In this document: in pieces, positions 49,345 to 56,374 of the stretch | Numbering within the stretch: position 1 is the stretch's first letter | Layout: every line of letters starts with the position of its first letter | NCBI RefSeq assembly: GCF_009796285.1 | Contig: NZ_CP047020.1 | Coordinates: forward strand, 868,001-932,000 | From: Streptomyces broussonetiae | GTDB lineage: Bacteria > Actinomycetota > Actinomycetes > Streptomycetales > Streptomycetaceae | Reading direction: 5' to 3' | DNA length: 64,000 nt | Made by a program: the position numbers and the translations under genes | The notes under the pieces: generated by a model | Told to the model about the DNA's origin: nothing | Databases searched by the model: none | What the model saw: only the letters and a program-made list of their open reading frames with translations

Positions 49345-50087
49345 GCCGGCCCCTTGGCGAAGGCGAACGCCGTGACCAGTCCCGCGATCCGGCGCTCGGC
49401 CGCCGGACGCAGGCCGACGTGCGCGGCCAGCCGCAGCCACTCCGCGCGGGGCAGGAAGTGCCGGGCGCCGGGCCCGAACACGGCCGTGTTCGCACCGTCC
49501 CTGAGGTGTTCCACCAGGACCAGCCGCCCGCCGGGACGCAGCGCCCGCGCACACTCCCGGAACAGCCGCTCCCTGTCCCGCGCCCTGCGCAGTTCGTGAG
49601 CGGAGAAGACGAGGAACACCGCGTCCGCCAGGGCCGCGCGCACCGGGAGCGCGCCCGGGCGGCCCGGCAGGGCGTGCGGTGACGGGGGCACCCTGCGCCG
49701 GGCGCGGCGCACCGAGCCCTCGGTCATCAGGGCCGGGTCGTACAGGTCGACGGTGGTCTGCCGGGACTCGGGCCAGCGGGCCGCCAGTGGGGCGCCGGCC
49801 TCGTCGAGTCCGGCGCCCACCACCAGGTGTGCGGCGGGCGGCTGCGGCAGGAGCGCGTCCAGCCAGTCGTAGTCGTACAGTTCCGAGCGGTCGTAGACGA
49901 GCCAGGTCGCGACCGTGGCGGACGCGAGCAGGCCGAGGGCGGCCGCCGCGCCGGCCCGGGCGGCAGCGCGCGACGGCCGCGGCAGCCGGCCGGACAGCGC
50001 CGCGCAGACCACCGCCGTGCCGATGCCGGCGGCGTACTGCGGCCAGTTGTAGGCGATGACCTCCCGCACGCCCGATCTGCGGATCAC
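49341..50087 (-). CDS. Membrane-anchored class I SAM-dependent methyltransferase
   Basis: A 248-residue protein. The first 70 residues contain two hydrophobic segments (YAAGIGTAVVCAALSGRL, AAAALGLLASATVATWLV), then a methyltransferase core with the SAM-binding strand AHLVVGAGLDEAGAPLAARW, DAVFLVFSAHELRRARDRER, and RALRPGGRLVLVEHLRD. The G-motif is degenerate (VVGAGLDEAG) but present. GTG 50087 overlaps the DUF2071 stop (GTGA). In this operon it may methylate the product of the BtaA-like enzyme, as BtaB does in betaine-lipid synthesis, although it does not look like BtaB itself. Confidence 0.75.
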   Translation of the reverse strand: MIRRSGVREVIAYNWPQYAAGIGTAVVCAALSGRLPRPSRAAARAGAAAALGLLASATVATWLVYDRSELYDYDWLDALLPQPPAAHLVVGAGLDEAGAPLAARWPESRQTTVDLYDPALMTEGSVRRARRRVPPSPHALPGRPGALPVRAALADAVFLVFSAHELRRARDRERLFRECARALRPGGRLVLVEHLRDGANTAVFGPGARHFLPRAEWLRLAAHVGLRPAAERRIAGLVTAFAFAKGPA

Positions 50088-50848
50088 CGCACGCCCCCGC
50101 GCTGGTTCCGGCGCAGGCCGCGTTCCCAGCCGTACTCCAGGTCGGCGACGTGGAAGGCGTTGGCGAGGACCGGTCGTGCGCCGGCGAAGGGGCCGTGGTC
50201 GAAGAAGGTCAGGCGGCCTACGTCGACCGAGACCGGCTGCGGGTCCCAGTGGGCGCGGAACGCCTTGATCACGATGATGGACCGGGTCTGCGGCTCGTAC
50301 TCGAAGGTGTACGGCAGCGGGCCCGCGAAGCGCCGGGCGGCGCGGGCGTCCGCGAAGGGGCTGCCCGCGGGCAGCGGCGCCGGAGCGCTGCCGAGATCCG
50401 CCCGCACCTGCAGGTCCGCCCGGCCGTCGCGGCTGACCACGCGGAATTCCAACGCGTCGCCCTCGGTCCGGGTCCCGATCCGGGCCAGCCGGTAGTTGTA
50501 GCGGGTCAGCAGGTTGCCGCCGAACACCATCAGCCGGCGGTCGGTGTCACTGCGCAGGATGCGCAGGCCGCGCATGACCCGCCCGCCCGGGGTGCGGAAG
50601 CGGGTGAAGACGCGGTACCCGGTGAGGAGGTAGTCCGAGCCCAGGCGGGCGGGCAGGGCGGCCGGTCGCAGGGCACGGGTGTCCACGAGCGCGACGGCCA
50701 CGAACCCGTGCTCGCCGTACGTCTCCAGGTCCAGGCCGGGCGGGACCAGCGGGCGCAGCACCTCGGCGGGCAGGGCGTACGTCAGCACCAGTGAGTGGGC
50801 GAAGTGTGTCCGTATCGCCACGGGGTGGCGCTGGAGCAGATGTCTCAC
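50084..50848 (-). CDS. DUF2071-family protein
   Basis: A 254-residue soluble protein of the DUF2071 family, related to acetoacetate-decarboxylase-like folds. Characteristic parts: PAEVLRPLVPPGLDLETYGE, GFVAVALVDTRALRPAALP, GSDYLLTGYRVFTRFRTPGG, RVMRGLRILRSDTDRRLMVF and AHWDPQPVSVDVGRLTFFDH. No function has been established for the family to my knowledge. GTG 50848 overlaps the stop of the DUF3419 gene (GTGA). Third gene of the five-gene operon. Confidence 0.8.
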   Translation of the reverse strand: MRHLLQRHPVAIRTHFAHSLVLTYALPAEVLRPLVPPGLDLETYGEHGFVAVALVDTRALRPAALPARLGSDYLLTGYRVFTRFRTPGGRVMRGLRILRSDTDRRLMVFGGNLLTRYNYRLARIGTRTEGDALEFRVVSRDGRADLQVRADLGSAPAPLPAGSPFADARAARRFAGPLPYTFEYEPQTRSIIVIKAFRAHWDPQPVSVDVGRLTFFDHGPFAGARPVLANAFHVADLEYGWERGLRRNQRGGVR

Positions 50849-51768
50849 GGTGCGATCCTCCGATCAGGGGCCGCGCCCCCGAGGCGCACCACCCGTACGA
50901 CTCCCCACAGCACCGAGCGGTCCTGTGCCGCCCAGCCCGGCCCCTCGGGTCCCGGTTCGCGGGCGCTGCGCAGCACCACCACACCGCCGGGCCGTACCGC
51001 GTGCCGTACGGCCGCGCGCAGCCGGCGGGCGAACTCGGGGCCCGGGCCGTCCAGTACGTTCGAGAGGGTCACGGCGTCGTAGCCGCCACGCGGCGCCTGC
51101 TCCAGCACGCCCACCACGTCGCCCTCGACCAGCCGGACGCCCGCTGCCCCGGGTGCCGGGGTGCCCGGTGGCTCCGCGCCCGCCAGCAGCCGCCACAGCC
51201 AGGGATTGTGTGCGTTGGGATGGGTGGACACGGTCCGCTCCAGGCGCCGCCGCAGCACTTCGTCGAAGCGCGCCGGGACGACACCGGCGAACGACGGTCG
51301 CAGCGCCACCGCGAGGGCTCCGCCGGGCCGCAGTGCGAGCCGCATGAGCCGGCGCAACCCCGGGGTGTCCAACTCGGCCCGCCAGCGACGGGCCTGCTGT
51401 GCCGGTTCGTCCAGGGTCAGGAACTCCCGCAGCCGCTCCTGTCGCCAGGCGGGCAGCAGACTCGCCGCGGTGGCCCGGCCCAGGCGCATGACCGCCTCGG
51501 CCGATCCCTCCTCGGTCTGCGCACCGGCCAACCTCCGCCGCGCGTAGGCGAGTTGTACCGGATTGAGGTCCACGGCCGTAACGTCGTATCCCGCCGCACA
51601 CAGGGCCGCCGCCGTGTCGCCCGCCGAGGCGATGCACAGCACGCGCGCGTCCGGCGGCGGGAAGGCCGCCAGCTCGACGCCCCAGTCCTCGTACATCCGC
51701 CCGAAGAGCAGGCGCGGTCCGCCGAGTCCGCCGAGCAGCCGGCCGTGCGCCCAGGGTGTCCCGTTCAT
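50845..51768 (-). CDS. DUF3419 / BtaA-like aminocarboxypropyl transferase family protein
   Basis: A 307-residue SAM-binding protein of the DUF3419 family, which includes BtaA, the enzyme that moves the 3-amino-3-carboxypropyl group of SAM to diacylglycerol in betaine-lipid synthesis. Motifs: LLFGRMYEDWGVELAAF, VLCIASAGDTAAALCAAGYD, VTAVDLNPVQLAYARRRLAG, NPWLWRLLAG and GYDAVTLSNVLDGPGPEF. ATG 51768 overlaps the DoxX-like stop (ATGA). It is the central enzyme candidate of the operon. Whether the acceptor is a lipid is unknown. Confidence 0.8.
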   Translation of the reverse strand: MNGTPWAHGRLLGGLGGPRLLFGRMYEDWGVELAAFPPPDARVLCIASAGDTAAALCAAGYDVTAVDLNPVQLAYARRRLAGAQTEEGSAEAVMRLGRATAASLLPAWRQERLREFLTLDEPAQQARRWRAELDTPGLRRLMRLALRPGGALAVALRPSFAGVVPARFDEVLRRRLERTVSTHPNAHNPWLWRLLAGAEPPGTPAPGAAGVRLVEGDVVGVLEQAPRGGYDAVTLSNVLDGPGPEFARRLRAAVRHAVRPGGVVVLRSAREPGPEGPGWAAQDRSVLWGVVRVVRLGGAAPDRRIAP

Positions 51769-52142
51769 GCGTCCACCGTCCATGTCACCACCCAGATCAG
51801 CGCCAGGAAGGCCAGGTTCTGCGTCAGCATCCGCCCGGGTTCGGCGATCCGGCCAGGGCTGAAGAGCAGGCCGCCGAAGTTGAAGGCCACGACCAGTACG
51901 GTCTGCAGGAGCGCCGCCGAGCGCGCCCACAGCCCGCTCAGCACCCAGACACCGACGGCGACCTCTGCCAGGCCGATCGCGACCAGCGCCGCCGTCACCG
52001 CCCAGTCCGGCAGCAGCGGCACATCGCCGACGATCCCCCGCTGGTCAGCCCGCCCCGGCCAGATCTTGCACCAGGATCCCTCGTAGAACCACACCAGGGC
52101 GATCGCCCACCGCGCCGCTGTGACCCGCCACGTCCTCTGCAC
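51765..52142 (-). CDS. DoxX-like membrane protein
   Basis: A 125-residue membrane protein with about four helices (TAARWAIALVWFYEGSWCKI, WAVTAALVAIGLAEVAVGVW, ALLQTVLVVAFNFGGLLF, QNLAFLALIWVVTWTVDA). WFYEGSWCKIWPGRADQRGI is typical of a DoxX-like group. GTG 52142 is a weak choice, with no strong ribosome site; the frame is open further upstream but that part is non-hydrophobic and overlaps remnants on the other strand. First gene of the overlapping operon. Function unknown, possibly redox or lipid related. Confidence 0.65.
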   Translation of the reverse strand: MQRTWRVTAARWAIALVWFYEGSWCKIWPGRADQRGIVGDVPLLPDWAVTAALVAIGLAEVAVGVWVLSGLWARSAALLQTVLVVAFNFGGLLFSPGRIAEPGRMLTQNLAFLALIWVVTWTVDA

Positions 52143-52266
52143 ACGATGATCATGCCTGTTGCACGCACGGTCGTGATGCCCGGCCCCCGCCCTTGCCGTG
52201 GTCCCCCATCCGGGCGGGGTGACGGTTCGCTGAAGGAAGCGGCGGCGCTGCGCATACAGGACCATC

Positions 52267-52440
52267 GTCCAACACCGGGCCGCGGTGGCCGCGTTCGACG
52301 GCGTGCCGGCCGAACGTGTGCCCGACGACGCGGTCACCGCCTCCGGTTCCGGGCTCGACCGGGACATCTCACCCGCGTACGCCTGCAAGCAGGTGACCCG
52401 GGTGGCGAAGGCCCGCGGGTCGGCCCCGGCCACGGTCCGG
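52267..52440 (+). pseudogene. kdpC: C-terminal remnant of kdpC
   Basis: The plus strand reads AAVAAFDGVPAERVPDDAVT, ASGSGLDRDISPAYACKQVT and RVAKARGSAPATV. ASGSGLDPDISP is the signature of KdpC, the small subunit of the K+-transporting Kdp ATPase. The N-terminal membrane segment and the last stretch are missing, and no kdpA, kdpB or kdpDE lies nearby. A leftover of a lost kdp operon. Confidence 0.7.
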
Positions 52441-52643
52441 TGGAGATCGTCAGTCCCGTACCGGCCACGCGGCGCGAGCCGTTGTACGAGGGCGACACGT
52501 TGCTGGTCACCTACGATCCCGCCGACCCGGGCGCCGTCGTCGTCCACCACCGTGAGCGGCGTCTGCTGGACTACGGGTTCATCGGCGCCGGAGCGCTCGT
52601 GGTGCTGCCGGCACCGGTCCTGGCCCTGCTCGTTCGCGGGTGA
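52437..52643 (+). pseudogene. C-terminal remnant of a DUF3592-like membrane protein
   Basis: In a frame different from the kdpC remnant: VEIVSPVPATRREPLYEGDT, LLVTYDPADPGAVVVHHRER and a final helix (FIGAGALVVLPAPVLALLV), stop at 52643. YDPxDPxxxxV and the last helix fit DUF3592. The front of the gene, including the first helix, is absent. It abuts the kdpC remnant directly, so the junction records a deletion. Confidence 0.5.
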
Positions 52644-52683
52644 CGGTGGCGAGCGAGCCGCTCGAGTGCGCAGGGGCGGCCGG

Positions 52684-53964
52684 TCAGCGCCTGCCCTCGG
52701 CCCCGTCGGCGGCCACCCGAGCGGGCTGACCCGCACCGGCCCCGAGCCGTGCCACCGCCTCGTGGTGCGGGAAGCCGATGCGCAGCACGGCTGCGGCTGC
52801 GGCAGCGGCCAGCACCACGGCCGCTGCCAGGATCAGTGCCTGGTGGTAGCCGTGCCGGAGCAGCGGTGTGACGGCCAGTGGGCCGAGGATCTGGCCGACG
52901 GAGTATCCGGCGGTCAACAGCGCGACGGAGCGCGGGAAGCGCAGGTGGGCGCCGGTGGCGAGGGCCAGCGTGCTGATGCCGATGAAGGTGCCGCCGAAGA
53001 GGGCGGCGGACACCAGTGCGGCCGCTGTCCCGGCGAGCAGAGCGGGCAGCGCGATACCGACGGCCTGGATGAGGAGTGCGGTGCACAGCAGGCCGGGGCG
53101 GGACCAGCGGCGGCACAGCCAGGCCCACAGCGCCGAGGACGGTACGGCCGCCAGCCCGACCAGGACCCAGGCTCCGCTGCCCACCCAGCCCGGGGAGCCC
53201 TGTTCGATCGCGGAGACCAGGAAGGTGCCGGCCACGATGTAGCCGATGCCTTCCAGGGCGTAGGAGACGAACAGCGCCGTGAACCAGCGGTGCGTGCGTG
53301 TCCCTGCCGAACCGGCTGTCTCGCCGGCCGTTTCCCCGTTCGGGGACGCGGTCACCGGTGCGGGCCCTTCGGGGCGCAGGTTCCAGGAGACGGCGGCGAG
53401 CGCAGCGGCGAGTGCGGCCGAGGCGTACCAGGCGGCCCGCCAGTCGGCGACGGAGTGCAGTACGAGGACGAGCAGGCCGGACAGCGCGATGCCGGCGCCG
53501 ACTCCGCCGAAGGCCCAGCCGGGCAGGTACGCCGGGTGTTCGCGCAGACGGGTCAGGAGGGAGCTGACCGCGATGACGAAGATGAGGGCGCTCGCCACCC
53601 CGGCCGTCAGCCGCAGCGCGAGCCATACCGGTGTGCTGTGGGTGGCGGGCATGGCGGCCAGGCTGCCGGTCAGGACGGCCAGACAGGTGCGCAGGACGGC
53701 GGGGGAGCGCACCAGGGCGGGCATCAGGATGCCCGCGAGGGCCCCGAGCAGATAGCCGACGTAGTTGCCCGTGGCGAGGTTCGCGCCGGCGCCCGTGGAC
53801 AGCCCGGCCTGGGAGTGCATCAGGGGAAGGATCGGGGTGTAGACGAACCGGCCAACCCCCATGCCCGCGGCGAGCGCCGCCGCCGCCCGGCCCACGTGGC
53901 CCCAGGGAGAGCCGAGCGGGCCGTCTCCCGGGTCCGAGGGCGCGCGCAGGGGTCGTACGGTCAC
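52684..53964 (-). CDS. MFS transporter (YbfB/YjiJ-like)
   Basis: A 426-residue major facilitator with about twelve helices. GVGRFVYTPILPLMHSQAGL and ATGNYVGYLLGALAGILMP are typical of the YbfB/YjiJ group; the second half starts with LFVSYALEGIGYIVAGTFLV. GTG 53964 with AAAGGAC seven bases upstream. It follows the muconolactone-isomerase-like gene by 91 bases in the same direction, so it may export or import an aromatic acid derivative under the divergent LysR regulator. Substrate unknown. Confidence 0.85.
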   Translation of the reverse strand: MTVRPLRAPSDPGDGPLGSPWGHVGRAAAALAAGMGVGRFVYTPILPLMHSQAGLSTGAGANLATGNYVGYLLGALAGILMPALVRSPAVLRTCLAVLTGSLAAMPATHSTPVWLALRLTAGVASALIFVIAVSSLLTRLREHPAYLPGWAFGGVGAGIALSGLLVLVLHSVADWRAAWYASAALAAALAAVSWNLRPEGPAPVTASPNGETAGETAGSAGTRTHRWFTALFVSYALEGIGYIVAGTFLVSAIEQGSPGWVGSGAWVLVGLAAVPSSALWAWLCRRWSRPGLLCTALLIQAVGIALPALLAGTAAALVSAALFGGTFIGISTLALATGAHLRFPRSVALLTAGYSVGQILGPLAVTPLLRHGYHQALILAAAVVLAAAAAAAVLRIGFPHHEAVARLGAGAGQPARVAADGAEGRR

Positions 53965-54055
53965 GAGGGTGTCCTTTTCCGGCCCCGGGGATTCCAGGTC
54001 CTGGTGCGGCGTGGCGCCGCGGACGGGCGGCGACGGAGAACAGGGCGTGTGGGTG

Positions 54056-54358
54056 TCACCGGGGGCCGTCGTTGCGGCCGGGGTCGTTCGGATGCGACTC
54101 CAGCGCGGTGACGGCGAAGGTCATCCACGGGCTCAACGGCAGCGTCCCGAGCACCTTCTCGCGCAGTTCCTCCTCGTCGGCCGCCCGCCAGATGCCGATG
54201 CTGCGCAGCTCGCCGACCGGGCGCCACAGCCGCGCCAGGTGGCCCGTGGCGGACAGCTCCCGGGCGCGGACGGCCTCGGCCGCGCGCCGCCGGTCGGCCT
54301 CGGCCCGGCTCGTGCCCTCGGGGAGGGTCGTGGTGATCTCGACGAGAAACTCTCGCAT
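54056..54358 (-). CDS. Muconolactone delta-isomerase family protein
   Basis: A 100-residue protein with the ferredoxin-like fold of muconolactone isomerase: MREFLVEITTTLPEGT, RARELSATGHLARLWRPVGE, SIGIWRAADEEELREKVLGT and LPLSPWMTFAVTAL. Length matches the family (about 95). No other beta-ketoadipate genes are adjacent, so it may act on another substrate. CGGAG lies seven bases before ATG 54358. It starts the operon with the MFS gene and diverges from a LysR gene. Confidence 0.82.
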   Translation of the reverse strand: MREFLVEITTTLPEGTSRAEADRRRAAEAVRARELSATGHLARLWRPVGELRSIGIWRAADEEELREKVLGTLPLSPWMTFAVTALESHPNDPGRNDGPR

Positions 54359-54609
54359 GGCCGGACTCCGTTCGCTCAGGGCGTCCGGCGGGGACCGGTG
54401 CGCCTCGGGTGGTTCGGCGCCCTGTGCGGGGAGCGGCTCGGCAGCGGGCCCCGCCTGACGCCGCGGTGGTCCCCGGCCGGGCCGCAGCGCGCGGTACCCC
54501 GGCAGCGGGCCGCCGTGCTCCCATCGTCCGTCCGCCACCGGCACGGACGCCACGACCGGCTTCCTCCGTGCTGATAGGTACAGCCTCCTACCGGCCGTAG
54601 CATGGGGCC

Positions 54610-55524
54610 GTGGAGCTGCGCCAACTCCGGTACTTCGTGGCCGTCGCCGAAGAGCTGAACTTCAGCCGTGCCGCCGGGCGGCTCCTGATCGCCGGCCCCT
54701 CCCTCTCCCAGCAGATCAAGGCCCTCGAACGCGACCTGGGAGTGCGCCTGTTCGACCGCGACCGCCGGTCGGTCTCCCTCACCCCGGCGGGTTCGGCCCT
54801 GCTGCCGCAGGTGCGCGACCTGCTCGCCCGAGCCGACGACCTCGAGCGCCGGGCGGCCGCCCTGTCCGGTTCACCGGCCGTGCGGCTGGGCTACGTCAAC
54901 TGGCTTCCGGCGGACCTGGCAGCGCGCACCTCGGCGGTGGCCCAGGTGCACGTCGACGCGTGGGTGGCTCCTTCTCATGCCCAGGCGGCCCGGGTCGCCG
55001 AGGGCGGCCTGGACGTGGCCGTGTGCTGGGTGCGGACCGAGGATCTGGCCCAGCGTGGCCTGCGGGCCGGGCTCATCGGCGCCGACCGGCTCTGCGCCGT
55101 CGCCTCCGGTCATGACACCTCCGACGTCGCGGCCCGGGACACCGCCGTCCTGATCGACGCCGACGCGACCTCCTGGGCGTCGTGGAACGCCTACGCCGAA
55201 CACGTGGCCCGGGACACGGGGGCGCGTGCGGTACGCATCACCGACGGCGGCATCACCGGCCCGGCCTTCTTCGACCACGTCCGCCGCTGCGATCGCCCGG
55301 TCATCAACTCCCCCAAGGGGCAGACCAGTTCGTTGCCGCCCGACCTCGTACGCCGTCCGGTCGTCGGCCCCGAGATCTACTGGACGTGGTCGGTGGTGTG
55401 GCGCGCCGACGAGGCCCGTGCCTCGGTGCTGGCGGTGGTCGACGCCCTTCGCGAGGGCGTGGGAGACCTGGGTCTCCAGGGTCCGGGTGTCTGGCTGCCC
55501 GAGGGCGATCCCCACCGGCAGTGA
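54610..55524 (+). CDS. LysR-family transcriptional regulator
   Basis: A 304-residue LysR regulator with the classical N-terminal helix-turn-helix (LRYFVAVAEELNFSRAAGRL, SQQIKALERDLGVRLFDRD) and a type 2 periplasmic-binding ligand domain. GTG 54610 has no clear ribosome site; a TAGCAT hexamer at 54598-54603 may be a -10 of a nearly leaderless transcript. TAGG and CCTA (54575-54578 and 54587-54590) form a short dyad upstream that may be its site. It diverges from the muconolactone-isomerase/MFS operon and likely controls it. Confidence 0.88.
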   Translation: MELRQLRYFVAVAEELNFSRAAGRLLIAGPSLSQQIKALERDLGVRLFDRDRRSVSLTPAGSALLPQVRDLLARADDLERRAAALSGSPAVRLGYVNWLPADLAARTSAVAQVHVDAWVAPSHAQAARVAEGGLDVAVCWVRTEDLAQRGLRAGLIGADRLCAVASGHDTSDVAARDTAVLIDADATSWASWNAYAEHVARDTGARAVRITDGGITGPAFFDHVRRCDRPVINSPKGQTSSLPPDLVRRPVVGPEIYWTWSVVWRADEARASVLAVVDALREGVGDLGLQGPGVWLPEGDPHRQ

Positions 55525-55710
55525 CCCGGTCCGAGCCGGGCCGGCAGGCGCCGCCCACCGGCGCGGAGGAAGCCAGTACTTGGCCCGGGGCTCTCGCCCA
55601 CCGACGACGCGGACCGCGTGACCGTGCGGGGCGACATCGCCGATCCCGCCTCCGCCGAGGGCGCCGTCACCTCGCCCGGCCGCCCCTCCGCGGCCGGCTT
55701 CCTGCCTGGT

Positions 55711-55730
55711 GGCCTGCCGTCAGGCAGGCC
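55711..55730. terminator. Bidirectional terminator hairpin
   Basis: GGCCTGCC (55711-55718) pairs perfectly with GGCAGGCC (55723-55730) around GTCA. It is eight bases beyond the SnoaL-like gene stop (-) and also follows the LysR gene (+). The preceding 180 bases hold no gene; a short stretch at about 55595-55665 reads like the Asp-rich strand of an epimerase (VTVRGDIADPASAEGAV), a possible remnant. Confidence 0.65.
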
Positions 55731-55738
55731 GGCGCCGG

Positions 55739-56287
55739 TCAGGGAAGCACCCGCGGTGCCCCGGCCCGTGCGTGCTCACGGCGGGCCCGGCGAAGGGCCC
55801 GTTGCATCCGCAGAATGTACCGGGGTGAGGGCGGCACCCAGCCCAGTTGGACGGCCTGGCCCAGATCGTCGCGGTTGGCCCAGTGCTCGGTCAGCTGTCC
55901 GCCGGCGATGCGGCACCAGTGCGTCTGGGTGACGGAGAAGGTCTTCCCGGTCGCGGGGAACGCCCCCGATGGGTAGGCGTTCGCGTCGTACGTGACGAAC
56001 GTTCCGGTGTGGCGAGCCGACATGGTGGTGTGCAGGACCACCAGGCCCGCCTCGGTCACCGCCTCGTCGATCCTCCACTCCAAGTCGCAGTAGGCGGCGC
56101 GCAGCCACAGCGCGCTCGCGTGGAAGGCCCTCGGTCCGCGGCCACGCGCCGCCGGCGGCTCCGCCCGGCTCTCGCGGTTGACGGCGTCGGGGTGGATGAG
56201 CCGCTCGAAGTCCGCGAGAGTCCCCTCGGCCATCATCCGCACGCAGCGGACCGCGAGGTCGCGCGCGGTGAGCTGGGCATCGGTCAT
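55739..56287 (-). CDS. SnoaL-like / NTF2-fold protein
   Basis: A 182-residue protein of the SnoaL-like ester cyclase group: RMMAEGTLADFERLIHPDAV, LWLRAAYCDLEWRIDEAVTE, VVLHTTMSARHTGTFVTYD and TQTHWCRIAGGQLTEHWANR. The His/Asp pattern in FHASALWLR...HTTMSARH fits the ligand pocket of the NTF2 fold. AGGACGGG precedes ATG 56287. It follows the SARP-type regulator by 87 bases in the same direction, so it may be coexpressed. The C-terminal basic tail (RMQRALRRARREHARAG) is unusual. Substrate unknown. Confidence 0.82.
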   Translation of the reverse strand: MTDAQLTARDLAVRCVRMMAEGTLADFERLIHPDAVNRESRAEPPAARGRGPRAFHASALWLRAAYCDLEWRIDEAVTEAGLVVLHTTMSARHTGTFVTYDANAYPSGAFPATGKTFSVTQTHWCRIAGGQLTEHWANRDDLGQAVQLGWVPPSPRYILRMQRALRRARREHARAGAPRVLP

Positions 56288-56374
56288 GTTCCCGTCCTGT
56301 TCCTGGAAAGCGCACGTCCCTCACTGTGACCGGCCGGCATGTCAACCTGCTTACAGACACCGCGCACTGACGGG

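Noticed and set aside
52285..54111. 608-codon plus-strand open frame
   Set aside because: Begins in the kdpC remnant but then only mirrors the MFS gene.
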